Shown here in pieces: positions 34,594 through 43,258 of a stretch of 64,000 nt of DNA. Location: positions 5,001-69,000 of the forward strand of contig JALONL010000007.1 of NCBI GenBank assembly GCA_025454955.1. Reading direction: 5' to 3'. Each line of letters opens with the position of its first letter. Positions within the stretch are counted from its first letter, which is position 1. The stretch is from Bacteroidia bacterium (GTDB lineage: Bacteria; Bacteroidota; Bacteroidia; Palsa-965). Position numbers and translations under genes: made by a program. The notes below the pieces were generated by a model. The model worked only from the letters and a program-made list of their open reading frames with translations, was not told the origin of the DNA and ran no database searches.

Positions 34594-36729
34594 TTACAGA
34601 CTCATGAAAACAAGCTTTTGTGTGGTGCGGGAACTGCCGTTATCTATGGTAAGAATATATATTCCGTTGGATAATCCGAGTGAATGCGGATCAATCTGCA
34701 ATTGCTGCTGACCAGCCCCGAAATTTTCATTCGCAGCCAGATCAATGCGGCGGCCGGTAGCATCGGTGAGACTGATATTTAAACGCGAAGCATCGGCCAG
34801 TACAAAGGATACCGTGGTAATACCCGAAGAAGGATTGGGCATGGCAAACACATTGAAATCATGGTTCACCACTTCTTCCTGCCCCACCACTCCGGTAATA
34901 TTTATATCGTCGATGTAAATGTTGTTGGCAAAATTGCCCGCGGTGTATTCGAAGCGGAAACGTACACGCTGTTGCGCCACTGCGTTGGGAAGGCTAATGG
35001 ATACGTTGGTCCATTGATTTTGCATTAACGGAGAATAGGAATTCTGATCGAGGCCGCCCGGAATAAGCGGATAACCGCCAATAACCCGCAACTGCACCCA
35101 CGAGCGACCGCAATTCACCGAATAAAAAATACGCAACTGATCCATTACCGAATCCTGCAATGAACTTACCGCCGCCGTGTATTTAAAGTTGAGCATCATT
35201 TGTGAGGTAAGCGAAAGATCGATTGAAGGCGAAATGGCATCATCGCGCACGGCACCGTCGCTGCCAAACGAATTGAGTTTGAGCGAATGCGTTCCCGAAA
35301 ATCCTGCACTGTTTGTAATTTGCCACTGCGACGGATTATTGCCGGGATTGGAAGTAATCCACATATTGAAATTGGCATTCTCGAAATCTTCGCTCCAGGT
35401 GCCGGTATAATCGCTCCAGGCGGGACTTATATATACATTATTCAATTTGGTAATGCTGCTGTTTCCGGTTGCGTTGGTTACATCGAGCGAAGTGCTGTAA
35501 CTGCCTGCCTGATTATAGGTAACCATAGCCGAAGCCGTGGTGGCAGTGGCAGGTGTACCGCCGCCAAAATTCCAGTTGCGGCTGGTTACCGGGCCGTTCC
35601 AGCTTTGATCGGTATATGTAATGCTGGTTCCTTCGCAGGCGCACCAGATGGTATTGTTGAAATCGGCAATGGGCGCGCAGGGTGTGGTTATTGAGCCGTC
35701 CACACCGGTAAGAGCCAGGTTGGCGGGCGACCATAAATTATCGCGATCGCTCACACTGCTGTTAAGCGCCGCGTGCATGGCCGTTACCTGATCGATGGTA
35801 AACATGCGCGAGCAATAGGAATAATCCATGAAGTTCTGCACGTTTTCGGGAACGCTGTCGGTGCAGTTGGCCCATTGCAGGTAAAATGGCGCTGTGGGTG
35901 TGGGGCAATTTGTCCAGCCTTCGGTGAGCGGTGTATCGGGAATGCCGTCGTCGCCGCAGGCTACGCCCGGGTTGTTGGTATCGCCCCAGGGATGTGCCAG
36001 ATTAAGGTAGTGGCCAATTTCGTGTGTAAGTGCACGCGAGGTGCCGGGTGCGCCGGTACCAATGCTGCCGATGTAATCGTGCAGAATGATAATTCCGTCG
36101 TAGTAATAGCCAAACCCATTCTGCACAGCCGAAGGATAGTAGGCATAACCGGCCACGCCGTTGCGCATTTGCCTTACCACCCAGATATTGAGGTAACGGT
36201 TTCGCGGCCAGGGATTGAGTTTCGAAAGGTCGTTGCCCACCCGCGTTTCGTGCGAGTAGATGCGGTCGATGCCGTTTGTGCAGTTTCCATCGGGATCGAG
36301 ACGGGCCAGACGGAATTCAATACTTGCATTGCCAATTAACGGTTTAAACGGCGGAATCACCACAGAGGTATCTGCGTTGAGTTTCTGAAAATCTTCGTTG
36401 AGAATAGCTACCTGATCGAGAATCTGTGCATCGGTAATGTTTTCCGAACCATATTCGTGCACAATATGAAACACCACCGGAATCACATATTGTACCGATG
36501 TGGCAGATTGCACGGCCGGGTTGCTGTTTATGGCGTTCTGTTGCTGCATGTACTGTTGCACATAGGCATCATACGCCGCTTTGCGTTGCAGATAATCAGG
36601 ATCCTGCTCTTGCATGTGGCGGTGCGCTTCGGTGCTTCCGCAGTTGAGCTGTGCATGAAGGTTAAACTGGCCTGAACCAAGCCACACTGCCATGCACAAT
36701 CCTGTTTTGAGTAAGAAATGTCTGGTCAT
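34594..36729 (-). CDS. secreted M43 (pappalysin-like) zinc metalloprotease with PKD and T9SS domains
   Basis: A 711-residue exported protease. The signal peptide spans 1-27. A prodomain is followed by the M43 catalytic domain with zinc motif H236-E237-IG-H240-YLNLA-H246 and a downstream Met-turn (NFMDYSYC). Then come a PKD-like module (NWNFGGGTPATATT) and a MAM/jelly-roll-like beta region (WSEDFENANFNMW to INITGVV). A type A T9SS sorting domain starts at FNVFAMPNPSSG. It should be delivered outside the cell and degrade proteins there. No inhibitor or partner gene adjoins. It has its own terminator downstream. Confidence 0.92.
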   Translation of the reverse strand: MTRHFLLKTGLCMAVWLGSGQFNLHAQLNCGSTEAHRHMQEQDPDYLQRKAAYDAYVQQYMQQQNAINSNPAVQSATSVQYVIPVVFHIVHEYGSENITDAQILDQVAILNEDFQKLNADTSVVIPPFKPLIGNASIEFRLARLDPDGNCTNGIDRIYSHETRVGNDLSKLNPWPRNRYLNIWVVRQMRNGVAGYAYYPSAVQNGFGYYYDGIIILHDYIGSIGTGAPGTSRALTHEIGHYLNLAHPWGDTNNPGVACGDDGIPDTPLTEGWTNCPTPTAPFYLQWANCTDSVPENVQNFMDYSYCSRMFTIDQVTAMHAALNSSVSDRDNLWSPANLALTGVDGSITTPCAPIADFNNTIWCACEGTSITYTDQSWNGPVTSRNWNFGGGTPATATTASAMVTYNQAGSYSTSLDVTNATGNSSITKLNNVYISPAWSDYTGTWSEDFENANFNMWITSNPGNNPSQWQITNSAGFSGTHSLKLNSFGSDGAVRDDAISPSIDLSLTSQMMLNFKYTAAVSSLQDSVMDQLRIFYSVNCGRSWVQLRVIGGYPLIPGGLDQNSYSPLMQNQWTNVSISLPNAVAQQRVRFRFEYTAGNFANNIYIDDINITGVVGQEEVVNHDFNVFAMPNPSSGITTVSFVLADASRLNISLTDATGRRIDLAANENFGAGQQQLQIDPHSLGLSNGIYILTIDNGSSRTTQKLVFMSL

Positions 36730-36889
36730 AATAAAAAATATTAAGTGTTATGCGCTTCGCAGTGGCGCGGTTTAATTCAGCGAACAAAGAGCCTGACCTA
36801 TGCAGCGCATGAGCAGGTAATAAGCGTAAAGGGAATTCTGCTAAATTTCATTTACTGCTTTGTTCAGAAAGAAAATGGGGATAAATAAC

Positions 36890-37417
36890 TCAGCAAAAAT
36901 CGGGCGGGGGGGTCGGCACGTTGGGCACGAATGCCGGCAGAACAAATTCCGGCTCGGCAAAAATGAGCCGGGTAAACACGTGGGGACGTAAAGGCAACTG
37001 GTAATTACTGCATTGATCGGTACTAATCAGTTCAAATTCGTTAAGAATAATGTTCCAGGGATTGTGGCTGCTTTCTTCGTTCATTTTATTCATGCGCCAC
37101 ACCAAGAGTGTTTCATCGGTATCATCAAAACAGCGGAGTACAATTTTACCATTCTCCGCTTTTACCGAAACAATATCATACATTCTTCCCTGCCATGCTA
37201 TTTCCTTCCCATCATCTTTAAATTCGGCTGTGGCAAGCTGTTCATTACTGAGGGAAATATGTATGAGTCTGTTTTCGGGAAGCGAGTGCAGGATTTGAGA
37301 TTTAACTTTATGCCTGTGCATTTCGCGCAGCGCCATCCAACACAGCGAACCAAGTGTAAGCTGCAGAAGCAGAAACACCGGTAAAACTGCCACAAGAAGG
37401 TTGCGCGTTTTGATCAT
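36890..37417 (-). CDS. membrane-anchored hypothetical protein, related to the 38321 gene
   Basis: A 175-residue protein with an N-terminal signal anchor (about 8-30, LVAVLPVFLLLQLTLGSLCW), a central segment EIAWQGRMYDIVSVKAENGKIVL and a Pro-rich end (VPNVPTPPPDFC). The same order (anchor, E..xxGxxYD(I/V) segment, Asp/Glu stretch, PPPP end) appears in the protein at 38321. The two are probably distant paralogues flanking the rhomboid gene. Such proteins often accompany TonB receptors in Bacteroidota. Function is unknown. A near -7 box CATATTTG ends 4 nt before the ATG. Confidence 0.7.
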   Translation of the reverse strand: MIKTRNLLVAVLPVFLLLQLTLGSLCWMALREMHRHKVKSQILHSLPENRLIHISLSNEQLATAEFKDDGKEIAWQGRMYDIVSVKAENGKIVLRCFDDTDETLLVWRMNKMNEESSHNPWNIILNEFELISTDQCSNYQLPLRPHVFTRLIFAEPEFVLPAFVPNVPTPPPDFC

Positions 37418-37499
37418 AATACAAATATGACCACATCCGATTAAAAATGCGCTTAAATTTTTTATGTGGCAAATGCGTTTTTCTCTCCGGCTGAATAAA

Positions 37500-38240
37500 T
37501 TATGTATAAGGCGGCTTCTGATCGTTATCCGGTGGACGGGAAGAATCGCGATACCAGTAAGTAATATCTATCTGAGGCGGGCCGGTGTTATCGGCGGCAG
37601 GACTGGGTGGTGCCGGAATGTTTTCTTCTCCGGTTTCGGTTTCGGGTTCATCGGTTTCGTTTTGCCAGTAAACCGGTCGTTGCGGCCCTTCGCGGCGATA
37701 TACCCAGGCCAGCATGGTTCCGCTGAGTGCGCCAAACAAGTGGCCTTCCCACGATACTGTTGGGTCTATCGGCAAAACGCCCCATACCATTGAGCCGTAA
37801 AGAAACACCACCAGCAGGGAAATAACCATGAGTTTGACATGCCGGCGGATGATACCGCTGAAAAAAAGAAATGCCGCCAGCCCATACACTAATCCGCTGG
37901 CGCCGAGGTGCCACGATTCGCGGGCAAACATCCACATAAGCAGGCCGGTAAGCACATACATAATAAAGAATACGCGGTGTGCAATGACTTTGTAGGCATT
38001 AAACATTAAAAAGCCGAGTACCAGAAGAGGAATGCTGTTTCCGATCAAATGCCCGAAATCGGCATGGAGCAGCGGATGAAAGGCTATTCCGTAAAGCCCC
38101 TCTGTATGACGAGGAAGCAGGGCCAGATCGTGCAGGCCGTTGTGAAAAAAGCCCTGCACAATATGCATCACCCACAGGATCACTACAAATGTGAACGGGA
38201 AAAGCTCGCGGAAGAAAACGCCTTTACGTTTTGCAGACAT
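37500..38240 (-). CDS. rhomboid family intramembrane serine protease
   Basis: A 246-residue membrane protein with six hydrophobic helices. The catalytic Ser is S115 in GASGLVYG and the partner His is H167 in WEGHLFGALSG. HADFGHLIGNS is the typical second-helix motif. A soluble Pro/Glu-rich tail (about 190-246) follows the last helix. Family members cut transmembrane segments of other proteins. The two neighbouring genes encode single-pass membrane proteins and are possible substrates, which is inference from position only. Confidence 0.92.
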   Translation of the reverse strand: MSAKRKGVFFRELFPFTFVVILWVMHIVQGFFHNGLHDLALLPRHTEGLYGIAFHPLLHADFGHLIGNSIPLLVLGFLMFNAYKVIAHRVFFIMYVLTGLLMWMFARESWHLGASGLVYGLAAFLFFSGIIRRHVKLMVISLLVVFLYGSMVWGVLPIDPTVSWEGHLFGALSGTMLAWVYRREGPQRPVYWQNETDEPETETGEENIPAPPSPAADNTGPPQIDITYWYRDSSRPPDNDQKPPYT

Positions 38241-38284
38241 GCTTATGTATGGTCAACACCTGTGCCAGAGCGCTCGGCCTGACG

Positions 38285-38315
38285 TTGTGTCAGCTAAGCG
38301 AAAGTGCTATCTTTA
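38285..38315 (+). promoter_or_regulatory. promoter of the 38321 gene
   Basis: TTG at 38285-38287, a 20 bp spacer and TATCTTTA at 38308-38315 match the Bacteroidota pattern nearly fully. The ATG at 38321 follows after 5 nt, which decides the start. Confidence 0.6.
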
Positions 38316-38320
38316 ACACC

Positions 38321-38845
38321 ATGCTTATGCAGCGAATAAAAGCCGCTTTTCTGCTTGTGGTGATTTTGCTTCAGTGCGCCGGTGTGCATATTTGGGCCGG
38401 CTGGCAACTGAACAGGCACCATGCGGCCATGCGCAAAGCCTGCAAAGCGATTCAGCCCCGGCTAAGTTTTTCGGCGGCCGAATTGAAAAATGCCCGGTGG
38501 ATTCACGAAGAGGAATTTGTGCTTAACGGGAAACTATACGATGTAACCGGACTCGAAAAAACCGCCTCCGGCCTGAGGTATATGGTAATTGCCGACAGCC
38601 ACGAAGACCGGCTTCGTGCACAGCAGGAAATACTTCACCGCCAGGAACAGGACAAGCAGCCGGGGCAAAAATTAATTCTCAAAAAAGTACTTGACCAGAC
38701 CGTGCTTCCCGAAGCATGGCAGGTATTAACTGCCCACGAAACCGGAAAGACGTTATTTATTTCACCGGGGCAAACGGCTCAAAGTTTCCGCCTCGTTCCG
38801 CCCGATCCTCCCCCACCCCGCGTACAATGTTCATGGTCTGTGTAA
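38321..38845 (+). CDS. membrane-anchored hypothetical protein upstream of a TonB receptor
   Basis: A 174-residue protein with an N-terminal signal anchor (FLLVVILLQCAGVHIWAG). The central motif is HEEEFVLNGKLYDVTGLEK with DSHEDRL following, and the tail is PPDPPPPRVQ. It parallels the 36890 gene product in layout. The longer frame begins at 38231, but that portion overlaps the rhomboid start and the promoter. It is the first gene of an apparent unit with the TonB receptor 95 bp downstream. A periplasmic partner or regulator of the receptor is possible, with no direct evidence. Confidence 0.72.
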   Translation: MLMQRIKAAFLLVVILLQCAGVHIWAGWQLNRHHAAMRKACKAIQPRLSFSAAELKNARWIHEEEFVLNGKLYDVTGLEKTASGLRYMVIADSHEDRLRAQQEILHRQEQDKQPGQKLILKKVLDQTVLPEAWQVLTAHETGKTLFISPGQTAQSFRLVPPDPPPPRVQCSWSV

Positions 38846-38940
38846 ACAGGTAACACAGGCCACGCGGCTGAAAGTACCGCTGCGGTTGTGCTGTGAAGCA
38901 ACCGCTGTTCAACATTGTACACCAACCTATTTAACTTTCA

Positions 38941-41403
38941 ATGAAATCCAGGAACCTCATGGCTCTTGCTGCCGGCTTTCTGCTGAGTGCCGCTGCATTT
39001 GCACAAACCAATACCACTTTTACGCTGCGCGACAGGGCCACGCTAATTCCCGTAAGCAATGCCGCAGTTGAAATTCGCACTCCGGCTCCCGAAGGCATAA
39101 ACAACTCGCTTTCGTGGCGAAATATCGGGCTTACCGATGCCAAAGGCCAGCTTACATACCTTGTACCGGCCGCGGCCGACAGTGTGCGGTTTACACATCC
39201 CGCATTCGGCACACAAAGCAGCACACTGGCGGCGGTGGCTGCAAACGGCGGTGTAATGCTGCTTACCCAGCGCGTATTGCTGCTCAACGAATTTGTATAT
39301 GCCGCCAACCGTTCGGAAGAACGTAAAGCCGATGTGCCTTACCAGATCGGTGTAATTTCTTCGCGCGATGTGGAACTGGGCAACCCGCAAAATTCGGCCG
39401 ATATGCTGATGAACAGCGGACAGGTGTTTGTGCAGAAAAGCCAGATGGGCGGCGGAAGCCCGGTACTGCGCGGTTTCGAAGCCAGCCGCGTGCTTATTGT
39501 GGTGGACGGTGTGCGCATGAACAACCTCATTTACCGCTCGGGCCACCTTCAGGATGTAATTACCGTGGATGCCAATATGCTCGAACGTACCGAAGTCGTA
39601 TTTGGCCCTTCGTCGGTAATTTATGGCAGCGATGCCATGGGCGGCACCATGCACTTCATTACCCGCAAACCCGTGCTGGCCACCGACAGCGGCCTATACA
39701 CATCGGGCAATGCGTTTGTGCGCTACGCCACAGTAAACAACGAGCAAACGGCACACGTTGATTTTAACCTTGGCACCAAACGTTTTGCCTCGCTCACGAG
39801 CATTACCCGCAGCGATTTCGGCGACCTGCGCATGGGTGCAAACGGAAATCCCTACGACCCGCAGTTTGGCTGGTGCAAATATTACGTGGAACGCATCGAC
39901 GGAAAAGACAGCGTAATGCAAAACTCCGATCCGCTGGTGCAGAAATTTACCGGCTACACACAAATAGATGTGATGCAGAAATTTCTGTTTAAGCAAAACA
40001 ACAATGTATCGCACCTGCTTAATCTGCAACTCTCCACCTCGTCAGACATTCCCCGCTACGACCGTTTGCAGCAACTGAGCAACGGCCTGCCGCGTTTTGC
40101 CGAGTGGAGCTACGGCCCGCAAAACCGTGTGCTGGCCGCCTACACGCTGCAACTGAGCAATGGCAAATCGCTGTACGACAATGCCAGCATTACGCTTTCC
40201 ACACAGCGTGTGGATCAGGATCGTATTACGCGCCGCCGGAACAACAACAACCGCATTCGGCAGAACGAAGACGTGTTTATGTATGCCATTAATGCCGATC
40301 TGAAAAAGCAGGTTGGCGAAGAGCAGGAGTTGCGCTATGGTGCCGAAATTCTTTACAATACGGTAAGGTCAACAGCCACTTCCACCCACATCGAAACCAA
40401 TGCCGAAACACCTGCCGCCACACGTTATTCCGACGGCGACAACTCGCAGCTTATGGCCTCGCTTTATGCCTCGCACAGTTGGGAGCTCAGCGATAAGTTT
40501 ATTGTAAGCAGCGGCATTCGGGTGGGCATTGTAAACCTGAGTGCGCAGTGGAACGACACCACATTTTTTCCGTTTCCTTACCGTGAGGTGCAGCAAAACA
40601 AATTTGCACCCAGCGGCAATCTGGGTTTTGTATGGATGCCCACGAAGAAACTCCGCATCAATGTGCTTGGCTCAAGCGCATTCCGTGCGCCCAATATCGA
40701 CGACTTATCGAAGGTGTTCGACTCGCAGCCCGGCACCCTCATTGTACCCAATCCCGATCTGAAACCGGAGTTTGCACTGAACGGGGAGTTTGGTATTGAA
40801 TGGACATTTACCGAAGGCGTGCGCATTGATTTTGCGGGCTGGTACACCGCCATTACCAACGCCATTGCCGTGCGCGATTTTACCTTTAACGGCTCCGACT
40901 CCATTGTGTTCGACGGCACACCCAGCCGTGTGGTGGCCGCACAAAACACCGATCGCGGCTACATTACCGGTTTCAGCAGCGGCATTACGGCCGATTTCAA
41001 CGACCATTTCTCGTTCCGCGGCACAGTTACCTATACGTATGGCCGCTACATCGACACCGAAAACGACACGGTGGTTCCGCTCGATCACATTCCCCCGGTA
41101 TTTGGCCAGAGCGGATTGGTGTATCACACCAACAAACTGGAATGCGAAATTTTTGCCCGCTACAACGGCTGGAAACATCTTGCCGATTACAGTACCAGCG
41201 GCGAAGACAATCTTTCGCAAGCCACCCCTTACGGTATGCCCGCCTGGACCACACTTAATTTCCGTGCCGGTTTGCAGTTAAACCGCTGGGTACGCGTTAC
41301 CGGAGCCGTGGAAAATATCTTTGATCTGAACTATCGTCACTTTGCCTCGGGCATGAGTGCCCCCGGACGCAACTTTATTTTAGCGGCCCGGGTAAGGTTT
41401 TAA
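38941..41403 (+). CDS. TonB-dependent receptor, haem/iron-type
   Basis: An 820-residue outer-membrane receptor. The signal peptide spans 1-21. A short carboxypeptidase-like N-terminal domain with an ATLIPVSNAAVEI strand follows. The plug contains GGGSPVLRGFEASRVLIVVDG and the RSGHLQDVITVDANMLER stretch with VVFGPSSVIYGSDAMGG, as seen in haem and iron-protein receptors (HmuR/ShuA-like). The barrel ends ARVRF with the terminal aromatic. A haem or iron source is the likely ligand, by family resemblance only. It is preceded by a small membrane protein gene. Confidence 0.9.
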   Translation: MKSRNLMALAAGFLLSAAAFAQTNTTFTLRDRATLIPVSNAAVEIRTPAPEGINNSLSWRNIGLTDAKGQLTYLVPAAADSVRFTHPAFGTQSSTLAAVAANGGVMLLTQRVLLLNEFVYAANRSEERKADVPYQIGVISSRDVELGNPQNSADMLMNSGQVFVQKSQMGGGSPVLRGFEASRVLIVVDGVRMNNLIYRSGHLQDVITVDANMLERTEVVFGPSSVIYGSDAMGGTMHFITRKPVLATDSGLYTSGNAFVRYATVNNEQTAHVDFNLGTKRFASLTSITRSDFGDLRMGANGNPYDPQFGWCKYYVERIDGKDSVMQNSDPLVQKFTGYTQIDVMQKFLFKQNNNVSHLLNLQLSTSSDIPRYDRLQQLSNGLPRFAEWSYGPQNRVLAAYTLQLSNGKSLYDNASITLSTQRVDQDRITRRRNNNNRIRQNEDVFMYAINADLKKQVGEEQELRYGAEILYNTVRSTATSTHIETNAETPAATRYSDGDNSQLMASLYASHSWELSDKFIVSSGIRVGIVNLSAQWNDTTFFPFPYREVQQNKFAPSGNLGFVWMPTKKLRINVLGSSAFRAPNIDDLSKVFDSQPGTLIVPNPDLKPEFALNGEFGIEWTFTEGVRIDFAGWYTAITNAIAVRDFTFNGSDSIVFDGTPSRVVAAQNTDRGYITGFSSGITADFNDHFSFRGTVTYTYGRYIDTENDTVVPLDHIPPVFGQSGLVYHTNKLECEIFARYNGWKHLADYSTSGEDNLSQATPYGMPAWTTLNFRAGLQLNRWVRVTGAVENIFDLNYRHFASGMSAPGRNFILAARVRF

Positions 41404-41515
41404 TGCAAAGCAAAAAATTGATTTTCAATTACTTACAATAAAACCGCCATTTTAATTCAAAAAAAGTAAAACCCGGATCAACAAATTACCCTGTGTGTTG
41501 TTTTATACATGAATA

Positions 41516-41619
41516 TCACCCGATACAAGGGTGAATACTCAGGGGTAATACTCAGCATCACATCGTGGTGTGAGTGGTTTGGACGAAACAGGAGCCTAAC
41601 AGGCTCTTGTTTTGTTTTA
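41516..41619 (+). ncRNA. structured RNA-like unit 1, ending in a terminator
   Basis: Hairpin TCACCC/GGGTGA (41516-41534) comes first, then hairpin CATCAC/GTGGTG (41556-41570). The apparently unpaired sequence TGAGTGGTTTGG (41571-41582) follows, then a 12-bp terminator stem (AAACAGGAGCCT with AGGCTCTTGTTT, 41586-41612) and TTGTTTT. Unit 2 repeats the second hairpin, the GAGTGGTTTGG word and an AACAGG-type terminator 199 bp later. Both are transcribed in the + direction if real. It could be an sRNA or a leader that terminates after the TonB receptor gene. I do not recognise the family. Confidence 0.55.
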
Positions 41620-41703
41620 TGGCATTAATAAGACGTATCTAAACCGTTAATCCTCTTTTAATCGGATTTATTAGGTGCGAGAAAAAGACTGGTGCATATT
41701 TGC

Positions 41704-41822
41704 ATATCAATTATTGCAACTGGCAAACATAGCTTGCATAATTGATATTCGATCATCACTTCAGTGGTGAGAGTGGTTTGGGAAAAAACAGGGATACTTA
41801 GCGGTGTCCCTGTTTTTATTTT
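41704..41822 (+). ncRNA. structured RNA-like unit 2, ending in a terminator
   Basis: A long stem comes first (ATATCAATTATTGCAA with TTGCATAATTGATAT, 41704-41748). Hairpin CATCAC/GTGGTG (41754-41769) follows, then GAGTGGTTTGG (41771-41781) and a terminator (AAAAACAGGGA with TCCCTGTTTTT, 41784-41817) with TATTTT. The shared core with unit 1 is high while the 5' hairpins differ. Near-consensus CATATTTG just upstream (41695-41702) could be its promoter. The rest of the 41404-41935 gap shows no gene. Confidence 0.55.
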
Positions 41823-41935
41823 CACACTTTGCTCGTTTCTTTAAAGAGAATGTTTTCCCCGCAATACCTTCAATCTCTCTTCACACTCAGGTAATATAAC
41901 CGTGCTAATCTTGCATAAATAAATAACAGTATTGC

Positions 41936-42160
41936 ATGATGAATTCCAGTAACGCGGGAATTGCCCGCATATTTCTCAAGAACGGCCAGCAGCAAACGGG
42001 CCTTTTACTTAACGATGTGGAGCGTGATGATGCCTTTGACCACGGAGTACGTTTTGTACCGCATCATTTGCTGAATGCGTTTTTGCAGACGGCGGATGAG
42101 ACTTTGATAAAAATACTGGAGCCTTCGCGGGTTACGGGAATTGATTTGTTTCAGAAGTAG
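41936..42160 (+). CDS. small hypothetical protein (74 residues), possibly Sm-like
   Basis: A short protein with clear beta character: ARIFLKNGQQQTGLLLND, then VRFVPHHLLNAFLQ and LIKILEPSRVTGIDLFQK. The strand order and the F-L-x-N-G-x-x-x-x-G-x-L opening resemble the Sm/Hfq fold, which is suggestive only. No membrane segment. It lies directly after two RNA-like units, in the same direction, with a loosely conserved -7 region (TAATCTTG) upstream. Function is unknown. Confidence 0.6.
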   Translation: MMNSSNAGIARIFLKNGQQQTGLLLNDVERDDAFDHGVRFVPHHLLNAFLQTADETLIKILEPSRVTGIDLFQK

Positions 42161-42200
42161 GAGAATTCAGGCATAGTGCATCCGGTGGTTTCGACAGGCT

Positions 42201-42291
42201 CAACCACCGGGTGATTGGATCAACCACCGGGTGGTTGGTCAAACCACCGGTTGATTGATGAAGCTGCCGGGTGATTGGTGAAACTGCCGGG
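42201..42291. repeat. 20-bp tandem repeat, about 4.5 copies
   Basis: Units begin at 42201, 42221, 42241, 42261 and 42281 with exact 20-bp spacing. The first two read CAACCACCGGGTGATTGGAT and CAACCACCGGGTGGTTGGTC. Later copies drift (AACTGCCGGG). A lead-in TTTCGACAGGCTCAACCACC is a common dispersed Bacteroidota word. It lies between convergent genes. Confidence 0.85.
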
Positions 42292-42355
42292 AGTTTATTT
42301 TAATAACAGGTAATGAGGTTTTGGGTGGTGAAGCCAAAGATTTACAGCACGTTTT

Positions 42356-43144
42356 TTAACTGAATCCGCGTTGTTTGCGGATGTTTTCGTAGGCATCCTG
42401 TATATGCTGGAAACGTTCTTTGGCGGCTTTCTGTGCTTCTTCGCCGAGGTCGGCCACGCGGTCGGGGTGAAAGCGGAGGGCCATTTTGCGGTAGGCTTTT
42501 TTTACCTCTTCGTCGGTGGCGTTGGGTTCTACTTCGAGGATTTTATAATCGGCACCGGCATCGCGGAAGTACATGGCTTTGAGTGAGCCGAAATCGGCAG
42601 AGGAAACGCCCATCTGCGCGGCCATTGTTTCAATGAGATTTATTTCGTCCTGCCCCACCACGCCATCGGCTTTGGCAATACCGAAGAGGTAGTGCAGGAG
42701 TTGAATGCGCTGGGCTTCGGGCATGTACATTTGCAGGCGGCTGCATACTTCGGCGGTGTTTATCTGCTGGTCGAGCAGGGTGCGGAGTTGCGGCAAAAGC
42801 TGGCGTGTGGCTTCTTCGCCAAACTGCGCCACGAGAAAACGTTTTACATAGTCGAGTTCCGATTTCAGCACCTTGCCGTCGGCCTTCATCATCACCGCCG
42901 AAAGGGCCAGCAGGCTTCTTACAAAATCCTGCTGCGCACTCATGGGGTTGTAGCCCGAACTGTAGCTGTCGAAATCAGCAAAGCCGGGCCCGCCACCCAT
43001 GCGACGGCCATTAATGTTGGCCACAAAGGTAAAGCCGTCGAGCACGGAGCCGATAAAAAAGCCCAGCAGTGCGCCCCAGAAGCCTTCGCCAAGAATCCAG
43101 CCCAGGGCCGCGCCCACCCATTTAAAAAATTTGAAATTGCCCAT
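42356..43144 (-). CDS. TerB-like and DnaJ-domain protein (DjlA-like)
   Basis: A 262-residue protein. The N-terminal Gly-rich hydrophobic segment (GAALGWILGEGFWGALLGFFIG) probably anchors it in the membrane. A TerB-type helical domain spans about 70-190 (SAVMMKADGKVLKSELDYVKRFL), and a C-terminal J-domain spans about 198-262 with the HPD motif in ALRFHPDRVADLG. This is the layout of DjlA co-chaperones that stimulate DnaK. The start at 43144 gives MGNFKFFKWVG; 20 open codons before it were dropped. No dnaK is nearby. Confidence 0.88.
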   Translation of the reverse strand: MGNFKFFKWVGAALGWILGEGFWGALLGFFIGSVLDGFTFVANINGRRMGGGPGFADFDSYSSGYNPMSAQQDFVRSLLALSAVMMKADGKVLKSELDYVKRFLVAQFGEEATRQLLPQLRTLLDQQINTAEVCSRLQMYMPEAQRIQLLHYLFGIAKADGVVGQDEINLIETMAAQMGVSSADFGSLKAMYFRDAGADYKILEVEPNATDEEVKKAYRKMALRFHPDRVADLGEEAQKAAKERFQHIQDAYENIRKQRGFS

Positions 43145-43258
43145 CAGGCATGTTGAATGTTGAATGTGGCTGCAAATGTACAAACCTTGTTCCGCTCTGC
43201 GCACTTACGCCACATTGACAGCAAAACTAAATCAATCGCCCCGGTTCAAAATGTGCAG

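Noticed and set aside
41516..41822. T-box, cobalamin, c-di-GMP or 6S RNA assignment for the paired units
   Set aside because: The conserved words of those families are not seen, and the units are shorter than typical cobalamin or 6S RNAs.
42201..42291. Possible CRISPR or iteron-type origin
   Set aside because: 20-bp units directly abut without spacers, and no replication gene or DnaA boxes are near.
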